64,000 nt of DNA, taken from the NCBI RefSeq assembly GCF_035222485.1, contig NW_026946671.1, positions 620,001 through 684,000 of the forward strand, read 5' to 3'. The position numbers and the translations under genes are program-made. Positions 43,051 to 54,396 of this stretch are shown here, one piece after another. The notes below the pieces were generated by a model, which was not told where the DNA came from, did no database searches, and worked only from the letters and a program-made list of their open reading frames with translations. Origin of the DNA: Podospora pseudoanserina. Lineage: Eukaryota > Ascomycota > Sordariomycetes > Sordariales > Podosporaceae. The stretch's first letter is position 1; each line of letters opens with the position of its first letter.

Positions 43051-43211
43051 CCCTCTTTACCTCCCTTGTTGACTTCCATATCTTTGATCTGGCATAGACT
43101 TACAAGTCACCGTTTACTAGGCATTTGCAGCTATATTATGGATCTCATGTCGAGACGTGTGCGACAACGCAAGCAAGGGTAAGCTTTTAGCTTTATTTAC
43201 TTGCAGCCCCC

Positions 43212-43296
43212 TTTACGTGATAACCGAGACATTTCAAAGAGTTATTCCTATCTCAAATAACACAATGTTGATCTGGTTCTAACTTCTGATTGCCCT
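43212..43296 (+). ncRNA. box C/D snoRNA candidate 4 (diverged paralogue)
   Basis: Box C is GTGATAA (43217..43223), D CTGA (43286..43289), C'-like TGTTGAT. The D' position reads CTCA and the D' guide has one C-to-T change, while GGTTCTAACTT before D is unchanged. This copy may have lost the D' activity and keep the D activity. Confidence 0.6.
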
Positions 43297-43430
43297 TACT
43301 TTCCTCAACACATGTTTGTTTGCTACTTTTGGGCCCTGCTAACATCATGCAAAGATCCTTGACATCTAGCAATCGTGTCCTGCCACGACATCGCTTTGAC
43401 AAGTAACAGCTATCCGCTGTCTGCTCTACA

Positions 43431-46395
43431 CATGCCGCTACCCCGAGATGGTTCCGCATAAGACCACCTCGAGCTGGACGACGGATGCCGGCGCGATGTT
43501 GTCGCCGTCTTCAAATCTTTACCAAACGTATCCAAAACGGTGTTCAATTTTCTTCAGTTCAGCATTCATTCGCAAGCTAGCAAGCGGTGTGACAGCCAAG
43601 ACGCAGCCAACGTGCCATTCAACGATTTTTCACTGCGCAGCAGTGAGCTGATCATGCGGGTTGCCGGCGTCTACTTGCAAGGTCCGATTACCCCACAACG
43701 CTGGGAGGTGCGGGAAGGAAGGCTGTTGTGAGGGGGGACGGAGGCGACGCCGGGATGCTGCATCTGCGCTGCTGCTGTGTCAAGCAATGGATGGCAAGAG
43801 GGAGACAATTGATGTGGCAGAGCGCGCATGCGATCACCATGCAGTGGGATGGTTTGGTTCGGAGAGGATTTCCGACAGTATTGTTGGGCGTGATTGGGTT
43901 GTTGTTTCGTGAGGGGTTAAAAGAGGTCACCTGGACAGGATGAGTTTGGAGACAGGGAAGGGGAGGGTCGATCGGATGGTTGTGATGGAGACATTTTGTG
44001 TTTATCACTGGGTTATGATGGTTCACATATTGGGGGAGATGAATGAGACAGCCAATTGATGGGGTTGACAGTTCACTTTGCAAGTTTTGTGTGTGCGGTG
44101 TTCACTCCGGTCCGCGATGGGTGATGTTGGTGGTGGTGGTGGACGATTGACTAAGATGCAGTGCAGGAGGCACTACACCCTCTTTGTATGGATAACGAAC
44201 AGCTTTTTGGGTGCCAGGGTCTTGCGTTTGGCTAATGTTTGACAGGAGAGTTGGGTAGCAAATGTGTCTGTGCTGTATTCAATGTCTCAAATTGAAGCCT
44301 TTTCTCACGAGTAAGCTATGGGCGATACCGGACAGACTATCACGACTCCCTTTCCCCTCGTCGCCGTCGTCAGTGACGGGTTTAAAATAAAGAAGTACGG
44401 ATCCTGGCCATCGCGATATCGGAAGTTTCTTGGCCAGGGTCGCGATCTACGGTTGTTCTGAAGGTTGGCAGTAGACAGAGACGGATAACCGGTTTTTACA
44501 GTTGTATGTATGGGATGTTATCACTTGGGAATTGCCACTTATCAATCTTGGCCTTTTTGGTGCAATCGCTATGGTACCAGGTATGATGGAAAGTTGAGGT
44601 TCCCTCACCCCCTCAATTGTTCTAGATTTCTTGTGGGAACAAAGAAAGTTCGGTGGTGGTGGTGGTGGTGGTGGTGGTGGTGGTGGTGGGTGGTGGTGAT
44701 CGTGAATTCTCCGAGGAGGAGGCGAAAATGATCGTCGGTGTCACTTGAGCCACCGTTAGGAAGTGTGTGTGCTAGGATTGTGTAGCCGCGGGAGGCGCTT
44801 TCGCTCTCAACAACTTTTCTCTTTCAGAGTTTCGGTAGATCCCGTGATGGTACCAGGTTGGGATGGACGGGGGTACGATAAAGGGGGTGATTGGAAGCGA
44901 TTGGGTTATTGAGTAAAATAGCCGGGGATAATCGTAGAGGGGCGCGCTGGCTGATGATCATATGATGACGATTATATTCTCAGAGCAGCTCAATGGGTTT
45001 GCCTTTCTTTGGCTTGGGGGGAGATGGCGGGGCTGGGCGGTTCCGAACAGCAATGAAGCTGGGCAGATATTATTCATTGGATCTTGAGAGAGGGCAAAGA
45101 AAGCTACCTAGCTCACTCCCAGTAAAGCGGCAACGGTGGGGAAACCCGCAGTATGGACGACGGGCTGTTGCAGCATTCATTGCCTCCTGCGTACCATAAC
45201 CTCCTCTTTTGTGAGCAAGGAGAGAGCTGGCGGTTTGACCGCCGAGAGCTGACCACCTACCTACCCTTGAGGTGGCGCATTTGTTAGCATCAATCTTGCC
45301 CAAGTCAAGCCCAAGCGCATGCAACTTCCCCGGATTTTTGGTGGAGTTTCCCCCCCTCGCAAGCTAGACTGAACGGGGAAAGCCGGCGTGGCCTGCTTGA
45401 GGTAGTTTGGTTGTGCCCGAACAGGATTAGAATGAACATTTATAAGACTGAATTGGTCCCACGCGGGCAAAAACATGTCTCGATTTGATAAGGGAGGAGG
45501 GGAAGGGGGAAACTGTATCTGTATCAGGAAGAGGGGTTGTTGTGGGGAGAGATCAGCAGGAGTTTCCTTTGAGAGATCGATAACAGTGTGGTGTTGATAC
45601 AGAAAAAGGGGGGGGGGGCTAAAAAGCGATAAGGATTTTGCTCTCCGTTGCCGGCCGAGAGAAAGTTGACGACATCCTGATGAAATATAAGATAGCGATT
45701 TTGAGATAAACTGATAGCTACATACAACGTACCTAGGTACATAACCTACCTACCTTCTTGTCCTGGCTTGGGGTTGTTTTTTATTAGTAGCGATAGTAAA
45801 AAGGTAAATTCAGGGGCTAAACAACGCACACATGTCCGTCTGGTAGCGAGGTTGCAACCGATGAGGTCAGGAGGGAGGGGAGCCAAAAGATTGCAATATG
45901 GGTTAGGTGTTTACTGTCTGGTCGGGTCGGCTAAAACCGTTATCACGTTCCTCTTGGTTTTGGGCAACAGGAGAACCAAATTCATCGGATGGTGCTATTC
46001 TTGGGGTAGATAGCGTCGAGTGTAAAATAAGGGGCTAGTAGGGGTGGTCTCTGTTTAGATTGTAACCCAACCTCGACGGCTTGTGACAGTGGCATGCGTG
46101 GACAAAGACAAAACGTCACCCCCGTGATGATGACGATAAGCGGGTGCCGGCTTTTGACTACCGTCAGGCCCAGCGGGGTGGTAGATAACATAGTTTGAGA
46201 CCACGACATGAGAGACTGAGTCGTGACTGTTGGGTGATGCCTTGAAATAATCTGAATCGAAGAGTGCGATTCACCTAATCGAGAGATCAGAAATCCGATC
46301 AGCCGGTTCAATTTTGAGCCAACAACCGAAGTAACCACCCTTCTTCTCCGCGTTCAAGCTCAATCCGACATCTCAACTCCCGGCTAGCGGCAGAG
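43431..46395. other. long intergenic region
   Basis: About 3 kb with no recognised gene. It may contain the last exon and 3' end of the snoRNA host transcript and the 3' flank of the enolase-phosphatase gene. It holds a (GGT)n run and several T/C-rich stretches. Confidence 0.4.
44652..44697. repeat. (GGT)n microsatellite
   Basis: About twelve GGT copies followed by an interrupted remainder, in intergenic DNA. Confidence 0.9.
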
Positions 46396-47658
46396 CTAAA
46401 TCTCAGCAAATGTCTTGATGACCCGGTGCTTCTCTCTGTCCTCAGCCGACAACTCGGCATTGCCCGGCCGCTCGACAACAAAGCTCTGCATGCCAGCTTG
46501 CTTGGCAGCCTCCACCTCCTTGGCATTGTCGCTCAGGAAGAGCCAGCTGTTCGCCTCTGGGAATTCCGGATGAGCTGCCAGGATGGTCTGGTAGGACGAC
46601 GCCTCTTGCTTTGGCCCGGCATTGACTGTGTCAAAAAAGTCGGAAATCTCGGGAATCAGATCGGCCGGCTGACTGTTGGTGTGCTTGAACAGCAGCTTTT
46701 GCGCCGCCACCGATCCGGAAGAGTAGATCATGATCTCCTTTCCGGCCTTCTTCCACTGGACAAACTTGGGAGCGACATCGTCGAAGAGCGGGGCCTTGAG
46801 CTCGCCGGACTTGTAGCCGGACTCCCAGAGATAACCCTGGAGGCTCTTGAGGTAGGCGATCTTGACATCACGGCTCATGAGGTCCTTGACATGAGCTGTC
46901 AAGGCTTCTTGTGAGCTGGCATGCTCTGCCGGAAAGGCGTCCCTGTACTGTGAGAACTCTGGCTCGTCCCATTGGGCTTCAAGGGTTGCTGGGAGCGCTG
47001 AGAGAGCGTAGGGAAACTATCCATAGTAAAGCAGGAATATGATTATTAGCATAAGTTCTAAGATGTAGATCCTGCCGGCCAACCGGATAACAGCCCTGGC
47101 CTTCCTGTGTTTCTGGTATGTGTGTGGCTGGAGAGAGGGAGAGAAGGGTCCTCTCAGAACTTTCTGACAGCACATCGCATCCCATCTCCCTTCCCGTGCT
47201 TGGAGAGTGTGAGGTTAAGGCCCTGCAGTGACACACCACACAAGAGACACCCGCCACGGGGGATTGACCAACGACCAGTTGGGGACAGCAGGAGAAGGGA
47301 GGGGCTGGTCCGGTCATGAGTGGCTCGACCGCATTGTGATGGCCGGAGGGTCGAACCACAGCGGACACAGTCACGGAGCTTGCCATGGAAAAAAGTGTTG
47401 GGAGTGGTGAGAGGGGAGGCACTCACAAGCACATCCTTGACGAATGAGATGGGACATACTGTGCCCTCTGTGGCAGCCAAGTTGGTATTAGCCAATTCGC
47501 CCGTTCCAAGTCATTCAGTGATCATCTGCCTGCCCCTCCATCCGACCACGAGGGGCTGAAGAAGCTGGCTAATGCAGAGGTGGAATGCGAGTGATGTGTG
47601 AGGGGTGGCTGGTACCAATGTCAAGGAGCACAACCTTGGGCTGGCCGGACGACGCCAT
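46396..47658 (-). CDS. utr4: enolase-phosphatase E1, methionine salvage
   Basis: HAD-superfamily bifunctional enzyme: it enolises 2,3-diketo-5-methylthiopentyl-1-phosphate and removes the phosphate, giving the acireductone used by the dioxygenase at 8443..9037. Three exons, complement(47616..47658, 47427..47467, 46396..47016), give 234 residues. HAD motif I is VVLLDIEGT (Asp13, Glu15, split across intron 1), motif II IYSSGS, and motif IV SWLFLSDNAKEVEAAK. The family's YLWESGYKSGELKAPLF is intact. The first two exons are small (43 and 41 nt) and separated by 148- and 410-nt introns. The second intron is the longest in the genes modelled here. Confidence 0.95.
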
Positions 47659-50600
47659 TGCGCAAAGCTGGACCCCGCGAGTTGTGTTAGCGCACTCGGC
47701 GCGGGTTCGGGGATGATGGAAGGGCTGGCGTGGGAGGAGGGATCTTTTCGGAGCGGAGGATGGGGGCCGAGAATGAAAATGGTCCGGTTGGAGATGCCGT
47801 GGACTGCGAACTGTCAGGCGGTGAGCAGTTCGTGAGAAGCTGTGAGGCCAGTGAGGTGATGCAGTGCAGAGAGATGGGAGCAACGTCGTGATGTGAGTGG
47901 ATCGTGATAAAGATGGCCATTAAAGCCCAAGAAAATTTTTATGCTCTACAACAGACAACAGATTGACGGTGAGGGATAAATTTTTACCGTTGTCGACCTG
48001 CTATTCGACGAAAAACTCTATGGCTAACATCATCGCCATGTGTATTATCACATCTGGTATTACTTTACTGCATAACGAGCCGTCCGAATAGCACACCGTC
48101 GCTTCGGGGTTTGGGTTCGGGTTATTGTAGAAAGGGCGGTCAGCAGCTCAGGAACAACAAAGCCCAATCTCGTGCTGCAAGCCCTGCACCGCAACACCAC
48201 ACACACACACCTGCAGTAGTCGATGCGCATGAGTCCTGCATGTCTGGCGATGTGCCTTTGTGGGGAGGTGGGAACTGAGTGGGTGATAATCGATAAACGA
48301 TAATCGATAACACTAGCGCCTGGACCTCATGATGCCCTTCGTCAGCTGGGTGGGCTGGGGTAAACGGGGGGGCAGAAGGAGGGGAAACGTGGGTGCTAGG
48401 GAACGGATATCGGCCTTGGCCTTGGTCTTCGCGACAATGACATCGACGACAACGGAGCAGGCGAGCACTGATGGACTCCCATTTCTCGCGCTCCCGAGGC
48501 CCGTCTCCGTGGATAGCATCAGGCGACTGAATCCCTTTTTTTCGGCTTCCCGAGCGGCAGGATCAAAGCGCCTGTGCGGTTGCATCTGTGCTGCTGCAAG
48601 ACGGCAAGAAAGGGGATAGCAGGTGCAGCGGCAAAACTATTTATTGCATTTCAGTTCATGCGGCAACATGAGATGAAAACAAAGCATGTCAACAAAATGC
48701 CAGCGCTGGCTGGTTGCCCGGGTATATCATCAGCTGGAATTGAAGATGTCGATGAAAAATGAACAAGTCCCAATCAACTAGAGACAACACCCTCACCGCA
48801 GATCTGTGTAGAGTGTCTCAATGCGCTCAATGCCGTATTCCTAGGGATCTCCAAAGGACCCTGAAGATTGACGTTCTGGAATGAAAACTGAGACTTGTAA
48901 ACACTATGGGCTATCTTGCTCGGTCAGCGCCGTGGAAACAACTCTGATATCATATCTGTATCCGCAACTAGGAACAGGACACGGGCGCGAGAGAGCACTT
49001 GGGAAACAAGTGTGCAGCAAGAATGCAACCCTGCTGCATCATAAGGTCGTGTCCAATGGCTGCCAGATAAATCTAGCTCGCCCATTTTACAAGGCCAATG
49101 AAATCAGACGTGGTATTCGTCTTGACGCGCCCTAGATTAAACGTGTGGGCGACAATGGCAGCCACCTCCCACACCACCTTTGACAAGCAAGCTCACCAAC
49201 TGCGGGCGGTTTCAACTGGCCCAGCCGAAACAGGCAGCATGCACCAAGGACCCCAATGGTTGGGGGAACACGACTGGCGGGGGGAACAAGGAGACACCCG
49301 TTTTCTAGACGGCCGATAACTGCGCCTGGCGGTCACACGACGTCAGAAACGAGAAAGAAAGTGGCATCACCAGTCGCCCGATTCTCTCGGCGGGGTTATC
49401 TCTTGTACACCTTTTCCCCAGACGCTCTTTGCGCTTCGGCAGTTGTGACAAGGTCGACCGGCGCATAAGCCGGAGCAGCGACGGGGGGCGAACGGGGGTG
49501 CCGGAAGCGTCAAAGCTGCGTCAACTTGTCGAGTGTTGGTGGATTGCGTGCCGGATGTTCATGGAGGCTTCAACCTTGTTGCCAAAACGGCCACGGCGCG
49601 GCGATATGGAGCAGAAGGGGCGCCCGTTGCCGGGTCTTGGCGGCCATGATATCCCGCCCCGCGGAGGCTTGAACGTTTGTTCGTCTAACCTTTTTGACGG
49701 CGTTTGCTGTCATCATCTTCCTTTCCTCCGTTCGCTCGATCGAAGTAAGAGTTCTTAGTATCCTGGCGGTCTCCAACGCTTACACAGAGCAGACACTGAC
49801 ACACTTGTAGAGGAAATCCGGGGTCACGGTTGCTTATTTTAGCGGGCAGCCTGTACGATTGGGCAATTGCAAGAGAGAAACCGCGTGGCCGCGTTGCGAT
49901 GGATTATGCAGGGAGAGGATTACGGAGGAAGGGGACCAGATGCATCAAAAAAGGAGTGCATATCGAGAGGGTGACCAATCGAGGGTTGGGACGTGGTGTC
50001 CAAGGTGAAACAGAAGCTACTGGAACCGCGCTTTGCCGTTCAGTCAGCAGGTGGTCTTGGTCTTCTCCTTTGTGTGACACATCCTTCTGAGAATTGAATG
50101 CCTGAGGCAGCAACCGGTGGGGCTCCGTTCTGTCCGTCAAGGTGCTCCCTATCACGAGCATGATGCAGCCGTTTTGCTCATCCATTGCATCAATTGAATC
50201 GTGTCCACAACGAGCAAGATTCCCATCAGCTGGACATTGGGAATTGCGTACACCCGTGGAGCTGCTGTTTGAAGAAACTCGAGGGGAGAGACTACGCAAT
50301 TGAATTATTGCACACTTGGCTCGAACAGGGCAGAGCAGCAGGTAACGTGGCTTCTCCAGCAGCCAGGGCTTTGTTCTCGCAGTCATACTTGGCGTCGTGG
50401 CTGCAATTCGACGAAGCGAGATGCCAGATGCAATGGTACCCGACCCGCAAGTCGCTCCCAGTCACGAGCTCGCCGTGAGGATACATGGCAAGGCAGCGAT
50501 AGCTGTGTACTGACAAAACGATGACGAGCCCTCCTTTGATTGGAAAGCCGTGCCCAAATCAAACTGTCCGACCGGCCGACAGCGCGCCCCGCGATAAAAG

Positions 50601-51403
50601 AGCGAGGTCGCAGAGGCCTATGCTGCCCCAAGCGGTTAGGCCGGGATGTGTTGCGCTGTTCTCTTGCCATTCGTCGTCATCTCCCAGCGCTGGTCCAAGA
50701 CAGTGCCGAGAGCGGTCGCTGGCACGTTGGAGGTTGCCCATGTTGCCAGCCAACCACCCAGTGCTCGTCCACCCATTCCGGACTTGGCGATCACGGCACA
50801 CCCTTGTCTCCCCTTTGTCACTTCTCGCCGTGGCAGGCACTTGTTGCTCAGCCCACTTTTGATGACAAGTCTGGCCAGTCCCGTTCCAGCGTTCCGTTGC
50901 CTTCCAGTCACTGCTTGCATCTTCTATCCCCCAGTCCCCAGTTCCCCCAGCGTCCCAGTGCCCCCCCGTCCCCCCATACAACTCGCTGCCTCCCGCTTTT
51001 GTTTGCTTTCCAAACGCTCCCTCTCCACCGCCTCTTTCCACCTCCTACCATCATCATCATCACTCACCCTTCAACGAGTTGTCGTATAATTCTGCACGCC
51101 GACGCTGTCGCCCGCTCCCGCACTCGCACTCGCACTCCCACTCGCCGCGCAGTCAATCAGTCTCTTTGAATAGAGCGCTCCCCGTCGACTCCGACTAATT
51201 GCGACTGCCTCTGCGCTGCAGAATCATCGATTGGCTTTGAGCCCGCTTGAGCTACTCCGTCTCGCGATACCATCACCGCTCACCCGCGACCGCTCACTGT
51301 CTCTCGAAGACGACCAACTCCTGTGCTGTTGATAACACGGCAATTTTGTTTGCAAGCCAGCGACCACCGAGCACGCACTTCAATTACGGAAGCACTCGCT
51401 CTC

Positions 51404-51430
51404 TCTGCTCTGCTCTGCTCTGCTCTGCTC
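51404..51430. repeat. (TGCTC)n pentanucleotide run
   Basis: About five to six copies of TCTGC/TGCTC in the C/T-rich leader region upstream of the kinase gene. Confidence 0.8.
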
Positions 51431-52052
51431 CTGACCTGACTTTTGCCCCGGACCTGGTCACCCCCCGAATCCGCCCGCTGCCGAGAGCACCTGCCTAGTC
51501 CTCCGATCGGACTCCACCGGTTGTGAATTCACACACCTCAGTTCGTTGAACAAGGGGGCCGAAGAGTCATCTCTTCGTCCACCTGTTCCCCATAGGCACC
51601 TCAGCTCCCGCATGTTATCAACGACGTCCCGCCAGGTGTTTCCATAGCTGCAACTTCCTCTCCGGTTTGCTGTCTGCCACCTGGTCTCACTAGCCCATCG
51701 CCAACAACCTACCCGGGCTACCCCCTTCGCCGACAATAGCTGTGTGCTAGTCACCCGCTGCCCAGCTTCATCAGCTCTCCCTCTCCCACCATAGCGCCGT
51801 CCTCCTACCTCGCCGCCGGCCTATAGTCATTGGTTGCCTGGACCGCACTTCCAACCCTTGACTTCCATCACCACCAACCTCGAACCAAACAACAACAACC
51901 ACACACCTCGCCTTTCATTTTTGTATCGATGTTATAACGACCTTTTCTTTGTACTGCATTCTGGACCGTTAGTCCGTCATTTTCTCCGACATCCTTTGGA
52001 CCGCTTGTTTCCTTTATTTCGACACTTCAATCATCAACAAATACCCGCACAT

Positions 52053-52070
52053 ATGAGCTTAAGCCAGTGA
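52053..52070 (+). other. short upstream open reading frame of the kinase gene
   Basis: ATG followed by four codons and TGA (peptide MSLSQ), 256 bp before the kinase start. If it lies in the mRNA leader it could lower translation of the main frame. This depends on the transcription start, which I cannot see. Confidence 0.35.
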
Positions 52071-52326
52071 ACGACTCAATAACCTTTGTTTTCTTTTCGC
52101 TCCCCGCCCCTGTACATCTCTCCTTTCCCGCCTCTCTTCCCCCTCGCGAAGCTCTCTCGACAATCGGCTGGTTGTGCTTGTTTTCTCTGCAGTACAAATC
52201 GAAAAGTTGTCTCGATAGGAACAGGGTGCGATCAGCATTAGACCAAGGGGTGAGGGAAAAAGCTCCGTCAGAACTTGTACCACCAACAACGCTTCATACC
52301 TTTTACAGCTATTTCTCTAATCAAAA

Positions 52327-54396
52327 ATGGAATGCCTTCGCGACGACTTTCAGCGCGGCGTCATCCTCGGCGGCCGGTATCAGACCATCTCCCCACTCAA
52401 CCACGGCTCGTTCGGCCAGGTTTTGCTCGCCAAGGATCTTCGAACAAGTGAGACTGTGGCCATCAAGTGCATCACAAAGCAGTCTGCTGCCAATGACGCC
52501 GGCATCGAGTTCGCCATCGACGAGAAGTCGGAGGAAATCGCTGTGCACAAGCACTTGGGATCTCATCCGAACATTGTCAACCATCTTGATGACTTTGAAA
52601 CCGAGCATCACAAGTACCTGGTCCTCGAGTTCTGCGAGCGCGGTGACCTGTACGAGGCCATCCGCATCGATCATGGCCCCCTCGAGACGGAACACGTGAG
52701 ACGCTTCATGTTGCAGCTCGTCGACGCCGTGGAATACTGCCATGCCAAGGGTGTCTTCCACCGTGACATCAAGCCCGAGAACATCTTCTTGACCCAAGAC
52801 GGCTCCATGAAGCTTGGTGACTTTGGACTTGCTACCAGGGATGAGTGGACCACCGAGGTCATGGTCGGAAGCGACCGCTACATGTCCCCAGAACAGTATG
52901 AGAATGATGGTGACGGATACTCGCCTGCCCAAGCCGACATCTGGGCCATTGGTATCTGCCTGCTGAACATCCTGTTCTCTCGGAACCCCTTCGCCACGCC
53001 GACCCCCGCCGATCCCCTGTTCTTGGACTTCACCAGAGACAAGCAGTCGTTGTTTGACGTGTTCCCCATGATGTCAGCAGACACCTTCGAGGTTATCGAC
53101 CACTGCATGAACTTGGACCCCGCCAAGCGCTCTCTTGCCGCCACCCGTCAAGCGCTCCTCCGTGTCAAGAGCTTCACCACCCAGGATGAGGATCTCGTGG
53201 ACGCCTTCTGCTCCGCCGACCGCCGTGTTGTCGCCAGCGCCAACCGTGAGCCCCTTCGCACACCGTCCGTGCAGAGCCCCATGGTGGACACTGGTGCCTT
53301 CCCTTGGGCCAAGGCCCTCCAGGCCACCCCTCCCAAGCCCATTCGCCAACTCAGCATCATCCACGACTACGACGAGGGTTACGATGAGGACTTGTTCTCG
53401 AGGTCCGGCGGCACCGACTGGTTCTCCAAGCCAACGCAAACACCCATGTCATCCTTTGTGGACTCGAGCTTGGGAGCTTCCATCCAGTCCTCCAATCTCT
53501 ACAACTTCCAGCCCAGACTTCCAGCAAAGGCTTTGGCCAAGGTGTCACCCATGGCTGGGTCTCTTCCCATCAACATGTCCAAGAACCGCAACCAATCTGC
53601 CATGTCATGGGCCTTCAGCCGCGAAAACAACCAGGTCTCTAAGAGCTGGAGTGATCTCTGGGACGACGAGGAGGAGGAGCAGCAACAGGAGCAGGCTAGG
53701 CAACTGCAGGCTCTGAAGGAGATGAATTCGAGGACTTGGAGCCACGAGAGTCAGACCGAGACTCCCGTTGCTGACAACGACGACACCCCTCGTCTTGGCC
53801 TGTCACCCATCACCAAGACGGCCAGCGTTGTCAACCTCAACGACAAGGAGAACGAGATCCCGTCCATTGACGCCGCCCTGGGCTCCGCCATCGACGATGA
53901 CGACTTTGATTCGGATGGTCTCTTCCTCTACGAAGCTCCGCCTGTCAAGGAGGAACCTCAGCGCCCCAGTCGCGCTTCTCCCAAACACAGCGGTGTGGAC
54001 AAGTGGTCGGTTCTAGGAGAGCGCCGACGGGCTTGCAACGGCACTACACCTTCCAAGGCCCCAGAGGTCACCCTCCGGACAGGGCATCATATGGGGGCTG
54101 GCTTCCCTAGCAACACACCATCGAAGGCGCATGGCGTTCATGATTTCTTCAGCAGCGTTGATCACCACACTCCCGTTTCCACATTCAACCTCTCTACTCA
54201 CAACAAGAACAACAACAATCATCATCATTACACCCCACACCGCAGGGGTAGCAACCATGGGAAGGAGCGCATCAAGGAGTGCCCATGGAGCAAGGGACGC
54301 GATCGAGACTGGAATTTTGATTGGCGCAAAGATAAGCGCAACGCCTTTGGCGATCTCGAGTGGGTTGGTGGCTGGCCAACAGCGGCTCGCTCATAA
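52327..54396 (+). CDS. Ser/Thr protein kinase, Ran1/Ksp1-like
   Basis: Single exon, 689 residues. The kinase domain is about 15-285: Gly loop NHGSFGQVLLAK, ATP lysine in VAIKCI (about 48), HRDIKPEN with Asp147, DFGLATRDE with Asp165, then the APE-like SPEQYENDG and the structural WAIGICLLN. DIKPEN and the position of the domain at the N-terminus fit the fungal Ran1/Pat1, Ksp1 and Vhs1 group, which act in nutrient signalling and meiosis or morphogenesis. The C-terminal 400 residues are disordered, with a Glu/Gln cluster and an Asn/His run (NKNNNNHHHY). The end (VGGWPTAARS) follows RDWNFDWRKDKRNAFGDLEW, apparently a conserved tail. A long leader with an upstream frame precedes it. Confidence 0.9.
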   Translation: MECLRDDFQRGVILGGRYQTISPLNHGSFGQVLLAKDLRTSETVAIKCITKQSAANDAGIEFAIDEKSEEIAVHKHLGSHPNIVNHLDDFETEHHKYLVLEFCERGDLYEAIRIDHGPLETEHVRRFMLQLVDAVEYCHAKGVFHRDIKPENIFLTQDGSMKLGDFGLATRDEWTTEVMVGSDRYMSPEQYENDGDGYSPAQADIWAIGICLLNILFSRNPFATPTPADPLFLDFTRDKQSLFDVFPMMSADTFEVIDHCMNLDPAKRSLAATRQALLRVKSFTTQDEDLVDAFCSADRRVVASANREPLRTPSVQSPMVDTGAFPWAKALQATPPKPIRQLSIIHDYDEGYDEDLFSRSGGTDWFSKPTQTPMSSFVDSSLGASIQSSNLYNFQPRLPAKALAKVSPMAGSLPINMSKNRNQSAMSWAFSRENNQVSKSWSDLWDDEEEEQQQEQARQLQALKEMNSRTWSHESQTETPVADNDDTPRLGLSPITKTASVVNLNDKENEIPSIDAALGSAIDDDDFDSDGLFLYEAPPVKEEPQRPSRASPKHSGVDKWSVLGERRRACNGTTPSKAPEVTLRTGHHMGAGFPSNTPSKAHGVHDFFSSVDHHTPVSTFNLSTHNKNNNNHHHYTPHRRGSNHGKERIKECPWSKGRDRDWNFDWRKDKRNAFGDLEWVGGWPTAARS

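Larger units (their letters stand above)
42197..43430 (+). ncRNA. spliced snoRNA host transcript (or 3' UTR of bmt2)
   Basis: Four introns follow the bmt2 stop codon on the same strand. Inferred introns are 42338..42522 (GTACGT...CTAG), 42676..42851 (GTATGT...ACAG), 42911..43130 (GTACGT...GCAG) and 43179..43369 (GTAAGC...CTAG). They leave short exons of 153, 58 and 48 nt without a conserved reading frame. Each intron holds one box C/D-like unit whose D box lies 74, 69, 87 and 80 nt before the 3' splice site. Box C lies 34-62 nt after the 5' splice site. This regular spacing is what intron-processed snoRNAs show. The first donor is only 141 bp past the bmt2 stop, so these may be introns of the bmt2 3' UTR. 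A separate promoter in that short space is the alternative. Confidence 0.7.
47659..52326. other. long intergenic region and kinase leader
   Basis: 4.7 kb. Nothing coding is recognised. A direct repeat of CGATAATCGATAA-like words lies at 48284..48310. From about 50900 the plus strand becomes strongly C/T-rich, with a (TGCTC)n run at about 51404..51430, which suggests a long pyrimidine-rich 5' leader of the downstream kinase. A five-codon upstream frame (52053..52070) precedes the kinase start. Antisense or long non-coding RNAs cannot be excluded. Confidence 0.4.
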
